Below, piece by piece: positions 44,985 to 55,710 of a stretch of DNA of 64,000 nucleotides. The notes under the pieces were generated by a model. It saw only the letters and a program-made list of their open reading frames with translations. It did not search any database and had not been told where the DNA came from. The translations under genes and the position numbers were made by a program. The DNA is from Capra hircus (Eukaryota > Chordata > Mammalia > Artiodactyla > Bovidae): the NCBI RefSeq assembly GCF_001704415.2, contig NC_030819.1, positions 33,102,575 to 33,166,574 on the forward strand. The letters run 5' to 3'. The stretch's first letter is position 1. Every line of letters begins with the position of its first letter.

Positions 44985-46100
44985 TTTTTTCCCAATCTTA
45001 TGAGAAATAATTGACATATATCACTGAATAAGTTTCAGGCACAGGGCATGATGGTTTGATTTACATATATTGTGAATGATTACCACAATAGATTCAGCTA
45101 ACATCCATCTTCTCATATAGATATAATTTTAAAAAGGGAAAAAAATTTTTCCTGTGATAAGAACTCTTAAGATTTACTCTTAGCGTATCTATCTGTGTCA
45201 GTTTCTGTGTCAGTCATCGTGTTAAACATTACATCCCTAGTATGTATTTACTTTAAAACTTTCCTTTGTAACTCTGGACCAGCCCCCTCCAATTTTCCCT
45301 CCCCCACCCACACTGCAAGCCTGACCTATTTTCCTATGAGTTTGGTGTTTTGGGTTTTGTTTTTTTTTTTAATTCCACAGAGTAAGATCATACAGTATTT
45401 ACCTTTCTCTAACTGACTTGTTCAATTTGCACAATGCCTTCAATGAGATTCATCAATGTTGTCACAAGTGGTGATATGTTCTCAATTTTATCACTGAATT
45501 ACACACACACACACACACACACATATATATCGCAACTTCTTTTTCCATTCATCCATCTATGGACACTCAGGTTGTTTCCATGTACTGGCTACTATAAATA
45601 ATGTTGCTATGAACATGGGGATACAGATATCTTCTCAAATTACTGTTTTTGTTTCCTTTGGATATATTCCCAGAAGTGGAATTGCTGGATCATATGGGAG
45701 TTCTAGTCATAATTTTTTAAAGCTCTTCCATAGTGTTTCCATAGTAGTTGTATCAATTTACAATCCCACCAACAGTGCATTACTTTCCCCCCATATTCAT
45801 GCTAGCATTTGTTGTCTTTTTTCTTATGATGGTCATTCTAACAAGTGTGAGGTGATATCTCATTATGGTTTAATTTGCATTTCCCTAATGGCTAATGATG
45901 TTGAGATTCTCTTCATATACCTGTTTGCCTTTCATATATCATATTTGGAGAAATGTTTATTTGACTCTTTACTCATTTTTTAATTGGTTTGATTTTTTTT
46001 TGTTATTGAGTTGTGTGAGTTCTTTATATATTTTTGATATTAACTCCCTGTCAGATATGAGGTTTGCAAATACATCTTCTCATTCTGTAGGATGTCCCTG
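44985..46100 (-). mobile_element. Second L1, 3' UTR to ORF2 end, reverse orientation
   Basis: T-run at 44985-44991, then antisense L1 3' end: 'gaataagtttcaggcacagg', 'agagtaagatcatacagtat', 'gaagtggaattgctggatca', 'acaatcccaccaacagtgca' and 'tgagttgtgtgagttcttta'. 5'-truncated near 46095. It abuts the first L1 with no unique DNA between. Confidence 0.85.
45501..45530 (+). repeat. (AC)11 followed by (AT)4
   Basis: Perfect dinucleotide run inside the second L1, where the consensus has a tatata tract. Confidence 0.95.
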
Positions 46101-47336
46101 CCAAAAATATTTAGAGCATGTCTGCCCTGCAGACACCAGCAAGAATCAAGAAGACTAAGTTTGCAGAACCCCAGACCATAGAGGAGAAGGTGGGGAGGGA
46201 ACAGAATCTGAAAACAGGAAGATTATTTAAAAGATGACAGACAAAGCAATTAATTTCTTAGGTCCTTACCTTCACTATATGCAATCAAGGGACTAACCGT
46301 AGCCTACACTTTTAAGAGATGGGGTGTTTACTTTTGGATAAAATGAATAATGATTCACCTCCAGGGCCACCAGACACAAAGGAGAGGGATGGTGAGAAGC
46401 TATCCTGAAGTCAGGGGATTCAAGAAGATTCAGCATCCTCCTCACACAATGGAGGACCTACCATCAAGCTTATTTCCCCAAAGCAAGAAGTCAGAGGGTC
46501 CCTCTTTGGAGATACTAAACCACCCTAGAGTTCTGACACTTGGGAGTCATCACAAGATCACAAAAAGCCACTGATCAAACATTCAGCATTCAAAGAATCC
46601 ATTGATCAACAAGCCCCATAGACACGTCTGTCTTTCCATCAAGCTTAAGTGCCTCACTGCTAAATATCATCAGTCTCCACATGCCAGAGAAAGACCGAAA
46701 GAAACAAAAAGAAGCTTTGAAGGAACTGAGAAAATAAAAGAAATGGAAGAAAATTTCAAACAACTCTATTAACTTTCTCAGAAAGGGAAAAGAACATACT
46801 GCTTCCATGAAAAAATAAAACAGAATACTATGAAAAAGGAATAACAGAACACTAAAAGGAGGTCATAGGAATTCAAAATAGCCTAAATTAAAAAAAAAAA
46901 AAAACTGTTTGAAACATATTAGAGGAGATTCCAGGAGAGAAATGCAAAAGGATGGATAATGGAAGAGGAAAGATAGGAAAAGTCATAGTAGTAACAGCAG
47001 CTACAACACAAAAATAGAAAATAGGCATGAGTTTCATACAATAAAATTCACAGTCTATGGCAAGACCAAAAAAAATACAAACATAAATTTTTTTCTCTGC
47101 CCTTTGGCTTCTTCCTTCCTCTCTGTTGTGCACTGTGTATCTTGCAGTTAGGCATCAGCGAAACCTCCTTCATGGGAAGAAATACCTGCTCCGCTGTAAA
47201 GCACAGCATTCTCCTAGCGCCCATAAGACAGCTCCTTAAAAGAGAACATTCCTTCTTGATCTTGCCCACCACCTTGTACTTGCAAATCTGGATTTTGTAA
47301 CTGTCAGTAATACTTCATTTAAAGTACAGTCCTGCT

Positions 47337-47338
<2 letters not shown>
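46101..47338. other. Unclassified DNA, possibly old L1/HAL1-like in part
   Basis: 46200-46990 is A-rich with lysine/glutamate-rich short frames ('gaagctttgaaggaactgag'), reminiscent of ORF1 of old L1-type elements, but I could not align it confidently. An A run lies at 46888-46902. 47080-47338 is unrecognised. Confidence 0.35.

Positions 47339-47380
<42 letters not shown>
47339..47380 (+). repeat. (AC)21 microsatellite
   Basis: Uninterrupted run of about 21 AC units, not obviously part of any element. Confidence 0.97.
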
Positions 47381-47384
<4 letters not shown>

Positions 47385-47772
47385 CTTTCCGAGATGGTGT
47401 TCCTCTGTCATAATCCTCAGTTTGGCTCCAGTAAAATTTTCCATTTCTTCTTAAATCAACTGAGTAATATTTCGCTGACAGTTTTCAGATTTCCAGACCC
47501 CTTTGGGCACCAAGTACAATGAAACTGGTACACCAAAGGGTCAGAAAATAAAAGGGGAAATATAAAGGACTGAGAAGAACAGCATGGGATTTCTGAGTAC
47601 TGACACTGGGATCCAGACGACAATAAAATGCTGACATCAAAATTCTAAATGTAAATGATTTTCAAGTTGGAATTCTATGTGACCCGTCAAGTCACCTTAA
47701 CAAAAGCATACTTAAACCTGATATGTCTTCAAAGCATTATATCTTCTGTACACCCTTTTTCAAGGAAGCTAT
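47381..47772. other. Unique intergenic DNA
   Basis: No feature recognised. Confidence 0.45.
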
Positions 47773-47945
47773 TGTTGTTTTTCAGTTGCTAAGTCGTGTC
47801 CAACTCTGTGACCCCATGGACTGCAACACTCCAGGCTTTCCTGTCCTTCATTGCCCCCTGAAGTTTGCCCAAACTCATGTCTATTGAGTCAGTGATACCA
47901 TCCAACCATCTCATTCTCTGTTGTCCCCTTCTCCTGCCCTCAGTC
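47773..47945 (-). mobile_element. BovB 3' end, reverse orientation
   Basis: 'ttgtttttcagttgctaagt' to 'cctgccctcagtct'. 5'-truncated exactly where the mariner-like palindrome begins. Confidence 0.88.
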
Positions 47946-48024
47946 TTGGGTTGACCCAAAAGTTCACTCAGGTCTTTCTGTAACATCTCTAAAAAAATCC
48001 GAATGAACTTTTGGGCCAACCCAA
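47946..48024 (+). mobile_element. Mariner-like mini element
   Basis: A 79-base near-palindrome: left arm ttgggttgacccaaaagttc and right arm gaacttttgggccaacccaa are inverted copies. Such arms match the terminal repeats of a Tc1/mariner element common in ruminant genomes. There is no transposase. The right flank begins ta, as expected for a TA target. Confidence 0.8.
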
Positions 48025-48261
48025 TACTAATAAGTGTGCTCCATGAAAATGTGGAATATACTGAGAGTGATCTGGTGTTAGGAAACAGGAGAGCCAGTCC
48101 AGGAGAGAAGCAAAGGAAACTCAGCTGTGCAGCAGGCTCAGGTAACAACAGAAGGGAAGAGGCTCCAGAGCAATGTCTGCAGGGAAAATAAAGAAAAATT
48201 GGGATTGATAAATCATTGACATTTTTTGACTATCAGAGCTGTGTGGAATGTACAGCAGTTT

Positions 48262-48470
48262 TTTTAATGAAATGGTTATTGCATAGCACAGGGAACTCTG
48301 CTCTATGTTAATGTAACAACCTGGCTGGGAGCGGAGTTTGGGGGAGAATGGATACAGGAATATGCATGGCTGAGTCCCTTTGCTGTCCACTTGAACCTAT
48401 TAGTATCACAACACTGTCAATCAGCTATACTCTAATACAAAATAAAAAAGGTTAAAATAAAGAAATAGAC
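48262..48470 (+). mobile_element. L1 3' end fragment
   Basis: 'tattgcatagcacagggaac', 'gtttgggggagaatggatac' and 'cagctatactctaatacaaa' then an A-rich tail: an artiodactyl L1 3' terminus. Confidence 0.88.
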
Positions 48471-48861
48471 ATTATCTCCTGGAAAATATAGTATATGAAG
48501 TCAATATTGCTGAGGTTAAAAGCTTGTTTAATTATATTGGGGAAATGGAGGGAAGACGTGAAAGAACGTGGGTAGCCGTGAGCAGTGCTCACCAATATTC
48601 CAAATCGCTTCTGCTTCCTGGACACAGAAGATCATGTTTCCTACTTCCTGTGCAGCTAGAGAGGCCGTGTGGGCAGCTCTGGTTACATGCAGTGGAGATG
48701 GCCCACATCCCTCTCGCTTTGGGGTACTCGGGGCTTGGTCTCTGACTGTTTTCTCTGCTCTGATGGGCCCTGCCGCTCCCTGTTGAGAAAGTCCTGTTAT
48801 TAGAAGGGGTAGCATGACTACTGTGTAGCAAAGCCTCCTCTGATTCCACTGGACCCCAGGC
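48471..48861. other. Unclassified intergenic DNA
   Basis: Overlapping frames on both strands (minus 48528-49013, 161 residues; minus 48589-48978) run into the MER1 remnant and carry no known domain. May hold an old repeat I cannot name. Confidence 0.38.
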
Positions 48862-49065
48862 AGTGGTCCCCAACCTTTCTGGCACCAGGGACCAATTTCG
48901 TGGAAGACACTTTCTCCACAGAACTGGGCAAGGGGCATGGTTTGGGGATGATTTGAGTGCATTATATTTATTATGCACTTTATTTCTATCATTATTATTA
49001 TTATCAGCTCCACCTCAGATCATCAGGCATTAGATCCTGGAGGTTCAGGACACCTGCCCTAGAGC
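48862..49065 (+). mobile_element. MER1-like hAT DNA transposon
   Basis: 'agtggtccccaacctttctg' with 'gcaccagggaccaatttcgt', then 'attatgcactttatttctat' and 'cagatcatcaggcattagat': classic MER1A/MER1B order, with an internal deletion. Confidence 0.85.
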
Positions 49066-49137
49066 ACACAAGAGAAATGGCTGTTTTTAGCCTGAAATGT
49101 GGAGATTCCTTGTTACTGCAAGATAATCCACATCAGG

Positions 49138-49330
49138 GGTTAGGAAAACTTTTCTGTACAGGGTCACAAAGTAAACATTTTAGGCGTTGCAGGCCATGCA
49201 TCGTCTCTCTCACATATGCGCTACACAATTCTATAAAAATGTAAAAATCACTATTAGCTTGTATGAAGATTGTGGGAAGATGGGCTGTGGGCCGGCATCA
49301 GTAGTGTGCACTGCCAGCCAGCCAGTTGTG
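49138..49330. mobile_element. hAT (Charlie-group) remnant
   Basis: 'ttctgtacagggtcacaaag' and 'ttaggcgttgcaggccatgc' match the same family as 32044-32268; strongly decayed after the first third. Confidence 0.55.
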
Positions 49331-49332
49331 TC

Positions 49333-49779
49333 TTTTTTGTTGTTGTTAATTAATTTTTATTCTAATTGGAGGCTAATTACTTTACAATATTGTAGTGGTT
49401 TTCGCCATACATTCACATGAATCAGCCAAGGGTGTCCATGTGTTCCCCATCCTGAATCCCCCCGTCCACTTCCCTCCCCATCCCGTCCCTCAGGGTCAAC
49501 CCAGTGCACCAGCCCTGAGCGCCCTGTCTCATGCATCGAGCCTGGACTGGCGATCTATTTCACATATGATATACATGTTTCAATGCTATTCTCTCAAATC
49601 AACCCACCCTCGCCTTCTCCCACAGAGTCCAAAAGTCTGTTCTATACATCTGTGTCTCTTTCGCTGTCGCATACAGGGTCATCGTTACCATCTTTCTAAA
49701 TTCCATATATATGTGTTAATATACTGTACTGGTGTTTTTCTTTCTGGCTTACTTCACTCTGTATAATAGGCTCCAGTTT
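49333..49779 (-). mobile_element. Ruminant L1 3' end, reverse orientation
   Basis: Antisense of the same 3' region as in the L1 at 55711: 'tggaggctaattactttaca', 'cgcatacagggtcatcgtta', 'ttctttctggcttacttcac' and 'ctgtataataggctccagtt'. 5'-truncated. Confidence 0.92.
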
Positions 49780-50085
49780 CTTTGAAGCTGGAGAAGGCAA
49801 AGCTTTGTCACCCAACATAGCAGATGGGGAGATCTGGGGACTTAACACCCTTTTGTCTGCCAGAAGCCGCTGAACAAACATGTCAGCTCTGAGTGGGAGA
49901 CCCTCTGGGGTGTGCTCACTCTTTCCCAGAGTATAGTTATGGGCTTCAGTTTTGGCAGGTGGCCGAATAAACCCCCTTGAGTGCCCCCTTTCCTGGTTCT
50001 CCCGATTCCCACTCACCTGTGGCACGTCCCACACCTCCCAGTTAAACTGCTGACCATTGTCTCAGAATCTGACTCTGTTGTCATT
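49780..50085. other. Unique intergenic DNA
   Basis: No element named. The block ending 'aataaacccccttgagtgcc' has an aataaa and could be LTR-derived, but this is not firm. Confidence 0.38.
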
Positions 50086-50358
50086 TTTCATTCACTCAGT
50101 CATGTCCAACTCTTTGCAGCCCCATGGACTGGAGCACACCAGGCTTCCCTGTCCTTCACCATTTCCCGGAGTTTGCTCAAACTAGTCCACTGAGTTGGTG
50201 ATGCCATCTAACTGTGGCATCCTCTGTCCTTCTCTTCTCCTCCTGCCTTCAAACTTTCCCAGCATCAGGGTCTTTTCCAGTGAGTCGACTCTTTGCATCA
50301 GGTGGCCAAAGTACTGGAGCTTCAGGATCAGTCCTTCCAGTGAATATTCAGAGTTGAC
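50086..50358 (-). mobile_element. BovB 3' end, reverse orientation
   Basis: 'catttttcattcactcagtc' to 'ccagtgaatattcagagttg'. Longer than most BovB tails here; diverged. Confidence 0.88.
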
Positions 50359-50914
50359 TGCCTCTGGGAAAAGTCAGATGAATAGATCTGTGCGTAGCAG
50401 CCCAGCTGTTAGTGCAGGAATGGAGCCCTTCTGTGCTACTGACTTAACTGTCAAGCGGTGAGAGATAAGGAAAACGACAACAGAGTGGTGACCCACGTCA
50501 CGCCCCTGTCACAGCAACACACCTGTGATAGCTTCTCATCTGGGAGGCTGCGGAGAACGGACCACAGCCCCTACTCACATCTCATCACTGGACATGACGT
50601 TCACCGAAATGGCTCTGCCTAGCCCCTGTGTTAAACTGGCTTAGCTCTGGTTAAACACTCTTCTAGTAAGGGACCAAACTCTGCCTGTCTTATCTCCTCC
50701 AGGTCTCCTATGTCTTTCCCTTCCCTATCCACAGTCTGAAGGCAAGCACAGTCATCTCTGTGGTGGGTATGATGCGGTAGTCCAATGGGGGTGGCTCCCT
50801 CCCCTGCAGAGAATAGCTGAAACCCTTATCCCTCAGACTTTCTTGCTGTAAGGATTCCAGATGCATCCCAGGGTCCACTGGTCAGATGCTCTTGCAGGCG
50901 TGTAATTACCCTGG
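50359..50914. other. Unique intergenic DNA
   Basis: No repeat recognised. Confidence 0.45.
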
Positions 50915-51147
50915 GCGTGTGCGTGCTCTGTCGTGTCTGACTCTTTAATGTTGTTCAGTCACTAAGTCGTGTCTGACTTTTTGGGTCCCCATGGAGTATA
51001 GACCTCCAGGCTCATCTGTCCGTGGAATTTTCCAAGCAAGAAATACCAGAGTGGGTGGCCAATTTCCTACTCTAGGGGATCTTCCCAGCCCAGGGATCGA
51101 ACATGCGTCCTTGTGTCTCCTGGGTTGACAGTTGGACCCTTTACCAA
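50915..51147 (-). mobile_element. Bov-tA SINE with a stuttered tail end
   Basis: The main copy runs 50945-51147. Just before it, 50915-50944 repeats the same tail end of the unit (tgtcgtgtctgactcttta), so the first 30 bases appear twice. Confidence 0.85.
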
Positions 51148-51917
51148 ACATCTGACGTTTTGTGGGCAAACATGGAGGCGCTGGCTTTATTCTGTGGCAA
51201 CATCAGCAGGAGTCCCTTATCTGATCAGTGCTTTCATGGGTGGGACACGTGGGCACATGATCCATCTGCTTTTTGTTGCTGTAGATCTGGAGGGCACGGT
51301 GATGAAGCCTGGATGCAGCATGTCCTGGTCCCTGGACCAGAGCATGGACAGTGCATTAGTGGAGCCAAGGATTCCGGGGCAGCTTCTGATTCTGTCTGCC
51401 CCATCTCTCGTACCATTAGCCCGTCTCCTGGTCTGCAATGCGGCATAAGGAGCTGTTCTCAGAGGCCTACCTGTCTTTTCAGTGATCTTATAGGCGTTCA
51501 TTTCCTACATCAAATTCCTTCTGCTTCAAAACAGCTAGTCTGTGGCCCCTGCACTGAACCCAAGCTGATGCCGTCTTAGATGGCATTCTTGCCTTCCAGT
51601 CTTCTCTCGGCAGGAGTTGGCTCCCTTCTGTACTCTGCATGGGTTCCAAGTCCCCCTAAATTAGCCCTTGCCCACGCCTTCAGCTGAGTCTCTTCCAGCG
51701 CTCCACTGCATGCAGCAGGCTGCTAAATGGGACAGCTCACCAGACTGACCAAGCATTTTAGCATCTGTTCTTGCACATGCCATTTCCCTGCTCATGTACT
51801 GGCCCCTCCACAAGGAATGACCACCCCACTCTGTGCTCACTTCCACACTTGGCTCTCTGTAGTCCCTTCTCCATGTAAAATGAATTTTAACTTCACATTT
51901 GTACAAGTTACTTTTTG
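51148..51917. other. Unclassified DNA with overlapping frames
   Basis: Plus frames 51103-51579 (158 residues) and 51113-51448 (111) and minus 51217-51501 overlap; the two plus frames start inside the SINE. No domain recognised and no splice context. 51650-51880 has L2-like phrases ('cttgcacatgccatttccct'). Confidence 0.4.
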
Positions 51918-51990
51918 GCTGAAAGCCAGGGTTCACATCTGAGCTCTGACACCCAATAGCTCTGTGACATTGTTTAAATTGTCTAATAGG
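51918..51990 (+). mobile_element. MIR fragment
   Basis: 'gaaagccagggttcacatct' and 'agctctgtgacattgtttaa' match the MIR box and core. Short. Confidence 0.62.
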
Positions 51991-51999
51991 TAACAGAAA

Positions 52000-52213
52000 G
52001 ACACATGGCATATGAGCTCATGTATACGGTGACTCTAAACAGGAACAACAAGAATGAGCTCCTAAATTCAGAGAACAAACTGCTGGTTCCCAGAGGCTGG
52101 TGGAGAGTAGGTAAAAATGGGTGAAGAGGGTCAAAAAGTATCCATTTCCTGGTATAAAATTAATCCTAGGGATGTAGAAAAACAAAATAAAGTGGGGATG
52201 CTAATAGTATTTA
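52000..52213 (+). mobile_element. L1M 3' UTR fragment
   Basis: 'ggttcccagaggctggtgga' with 'aatgggtgaagagggtcaaa' and 'ctagggatgta' match L1M 3' UTR. It contains the left target duplication of the SINE at its end. Confidence 0.72.
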
Positions 52214-52441
52214 GAGGCTTCCCCAGTGGCTCAGCAGTAAAGAATCCACTTGCAATGCAGGAGATGTCAGAGACTCTGGGTTCAGTTCCTGAGTCGGGAA
52301 GATCCCCTGGAGGAGGCAACCTACTCCAATATTCTTGCCTGAGAAATCCCATGGACAGAACAGCCTGGAGGGCTACTGTCCATGAAATCGAAAGAGTCAT
52401 ATAATACAACTGAGTATATGACTGAACATGCACACACACTC
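52214..52441 (+). mobile_element. Bov-tA SINE
   Basis: Head 'gaggcttccccagtggctca', Bov-A unit, tail aca-rich. Perfect 11-base duplications, aatagtattta, at 52203-52213 and 52442-52452. Confidence 0.95.
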
Positions 52442-52452
52442 AATAGTATTTA

Positions 52453-53054
52453 CATCAGTGGGTGTTTTAACTGTGCTTTCTTAGATTTGTTATGTCTGTG
52501 TGGCATCCGTTCATCACAGAGTCAAACTATCAACCAAGTGTTGACCTCTCTCCTGAGTGGGCAGACTGGCTGCTTCAAGGCCGGGTCCCCAACCCCTTCT
52601 TATCCAGTTCTCACACACCAAACCCATACTCCCCGGTCCTCATCAAACCAGGGCCAAGTACTAAGCAACTAGAAACACCTTATAGCAAGCCCCCGCCACC
52701 CTGCCCCTGGAACTATTTAGATCAGCCAGTTCTAGACTGTTTATTCTGCCTGGCTATTCTTCCTTGCAGAGAACCCAGCTAGAGACTCCAGCCTAGACTT
52801 CCACCTCCTGACCACAGCCTGGCTCTGCGTGCTGTGACCTGGCCCTTCCTCTCCGGAAATGTGAGTCATAAAAGTCTTCTTTCAGTGGATCAACCTCCTG
52901 ATGTCATCACTCAGTCACTTCCACAAATTAAAATCGCACAGGTGTAATTTTAGAACAAACTGTGTGAAGATTAAATTAGGAGAAAACTTCTAAAGAGCTT
53001 CGTGGAGTGTCGGGCACATAGGAAGAAAAGTGTTAGTGTTACTATTAATAAATA
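52453..53054. other. Unique intergenic DNA
   Basis: Two overlapping 96-residue frames (52382-52672, 52492-52782) without domains. No repeat recognised. Confidence 0.43.
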
Positions 53055-53140
53055 GCTTCCCACTGAACTTGGAGTAAAATTCAAAGCGCTTCCTTATTTG
53101 AGGTTCCACCAGCTCACGCTCCTGCCTCTCTCCAGCCAGG
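53055..53140 (+). mobile_element. L2 fragment
   Basis: 'cttcccactgaacttggagt' then 'aaaattcaaagcgcttcctt' matches the L2 stretch also seen at 22090 and 61560. Confidence 0.58.
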
Positions 53141-53544
53141 GCTGCCTTTGTGGGCCGGGACCTGTGCAGTGGCACGTAGCCCGGTGCTCAGAAGGGCCCC
53201 GCGGTTGGTTTAATGCTGGACTGCTGCCATCCTGTAATTCTTAGTGTGTTTTCACACTGTTCATTGTGAACTGGGCCCACAAAAGACGGAGCCAGTTGGG
53301 CCATTAAGGTTCAGCCCCACCAGCGTTTTTTTGGCCCTGTATACACTCCCAAATTTTTCATCTTTACCAAAAATAACCATCCCGTTTGTCTTCATTTGAT
53401 GAATTCATATGCACCCTCAGCTTAAATCTCTAAAGGCCTTTCTGGAGCATCCTCCCCACTCCTCCCATCCGTTATTCTGTATCTTAGCTCCTTGCTTGTC
53501 CCTTTATAGGAAAGACATGGTATTCGTTAGATTTGAATTTCTCT
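53141..53544. other. Unclassified, possibly an old interspersed repeat
   Basis: 'ggttggtttaatgctggact' with 'gtgaactgggcccacaaaag' looks like a mammal-wide repeat I cannot name. The rest is unique. Confidence 0.35.
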
Positions 53545-53670
53545 CTTACTAGAATCAAGAGTGTCACTTCCATGAAGGCAGAGACCACAACTGACTTGCT
53601 GTCTGGGTCACCCTGGGAGCCTCTCAGAACAAAACCTGACAGCCTCAGAGATTTGTTGGCTGAGTGAACT
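53545..53670 (+). mobile_element. L2 3' end fragment
   Basis: 'cacttccatgaaggcagaga' and 'agatttgttggctgagtga' match the L2 3' terminus. Confidence 0.6.
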
Positions 53671-54089
53671 CAGAACCTGTTTTAAGATCAAACTGCTGAC
53701 CTTACAGAAGCTGGTCATTCCCTTGGTCCGGTCACCACTCTTTCTCTAAATATCTTTTATCATACAGTATTGCACTGTTTACATGGCTAAGTCTGATTTC
53801 TCTGAATTTTAGGGAGTCCCCAAAATCTAAATATTGTCTCTTCTCCCTAGTCCCTGGCTGAATCATGAATTTCACATACAATTAAAGAGTTAGATGTAAG
53901 GTGATTTGGGGGTCCTTTTGTTACCTAGGAGGATGATAAAGGTAAATTATTATTTGATAGGTTAAGAGCGCAAATTGTCATTTTGGGGGTTAACCACTAA
54001 AAGAAGAGCAAAGGAGGATTAGGGTATAATTTTCAAACAGGAGACAAAGGTAGAATGAAAATACGATCTAAAGGAAGACAAAAATGGGG
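53671..54089. other. Unique AT-rich DNA
   Basis: No feature recognised. Confidence 0.42.
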
Positions 54090-54938
54090 CAGAAGGAATA
54101 GATTTAACAAACAAAACTCATTAAGAAGGTGACAGATTTCTATCTAAATATGTCAGTAATATTTTATATACAATGGCTTAAATGATCAAGTTCAAGGACA
54201 AAGACTTTCATTATAGGTTTTAAAAAGTACTGAACCGTATGCTGTTTAACCTAATAATAGAAGTTTGAAAGCAAAGGTTTAAAAATATATGTCATACAAA
54301 CACTAAAAGAAAGATGTAGTTATTTAAGATCTGAAAAGTAGATTTTTAAGACATTTTAAAAAAAAGATAAAGACTAGTTCAAAGATAACAGGTTCACTTT
54401 GCCAGGAAGATGAAAGATACTAAATATGTACACACCAAATCCTGTGGCATAAGAAGACATACAGCAAAATCTGACAAACTATAAAGAGTATATACGTAAT
54501 CCACCGATAAAGTAAGAGGTTTAATCATGCTTTTGGAAGCAGAAAAAACACAACATCAGATTTTTAAAACATGACTTGACTGGACTCCAGGCCCCAGTCA
54601 GTGACTTTACCACTAAGATTTATCACATACATAAGGGAGAAATAACTCCAATATTAAATAAATCCTCCCAGCTACAAAAACACAAAATACTCCCCAATTC
54701 ATTTTATGAGACTAACACCATCTTCATTCCAAAACCTAATAGGGACAGTTTGAGATGGAAAAAGTATAGAACTATTCCAAAAATTGGACAAAACTTCTAA
54801 ATATTAGTAAATCAAATTAATCTATTTTTAAAAAGAATAATGCATTATGACCAAGTTGGATTTATCTCAATAATTCAAGGTTGATTCAACATTAGAAAAA
54901 TCCATCACAAAGTCATCACATTAATAGATTAAATGAGA

Positions 54939-55113
54939 TAATCAAAAAGCCAATGCTCTGTGGCAACCTAGAGGGGTGGGATGGGAAGGCAAGTGGGAGG
55001 GAGGTTCAGAAGGAAGAGGATGCGTGTAGCCCTGTGGCAGATTCATGCGTTATATAGCAGAAACCATTACAATATTGTAAGTTAATTATCCTCCAATTAA
55101 AAATAAAATTTTT
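54939..55113 (+). mobile_element. Ruminant L1 3' end, short insertion
   Basis: 'ctctgtggcaacctagaggg' to 'ttatcctccaattaaaaata'. Flanked by ttaaatgaga at 54929-54938 and 55114-55123. Only the 3' UTR tip was inserted. Confidence 0.92.
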
Positions 55114-55710
55114 TTAAATGAGAATCACATTTTAATAGATGCAGGAAATTTGTTAAAATTCACATTCTTTTATGATAAACAGCTCTTTAGCAAATTTGAA
55201 ACCTAATGGTAAAACCAGAAAGCTTTTCAGTTAGCAGAAAGATGGGTATCTGTTATCATTTATATGTAATACTTCATTGAAGATCATAGGCAAGCTATAA
55301 GAAAGAAAGAAATATAACATTCATACATTTGACTGTGTATATGAAGATTCTAAATATAAATTAACATAACTTACATACATTTAAGGTGAATAAAACATTT
55401 GAAACCAACCATTAGGAATGAAATTTTTAAAATATCATAAGTATAACATCACATAAAGAAGTATCACAGACCTAGAAATTAATCTTGCAAAAGGCATTTC
55501 AGTCCTCTGGGGAGAACCTGCATATTTTTATTGAAAGAGAAATTAAAGAATACCTCAGTCCGTAAAAGAAGAGGTAGACCATATTTGAGGATTTTAAAAT
55601 TTAGTATGTAAACAGTCAATTTCCAACATTGAATTATAACTTCAATGCAATCCCATCAAAATTCCAACAGGGTGTTTTTCTGGCTAGTTTATTTAAAAAT
55701 ACATATGGCA

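Noticed and set aside
48528..49013. 161-residue minus frame
   Set aside because: Extends into the antisense of the MER1-like element and shows no domain.
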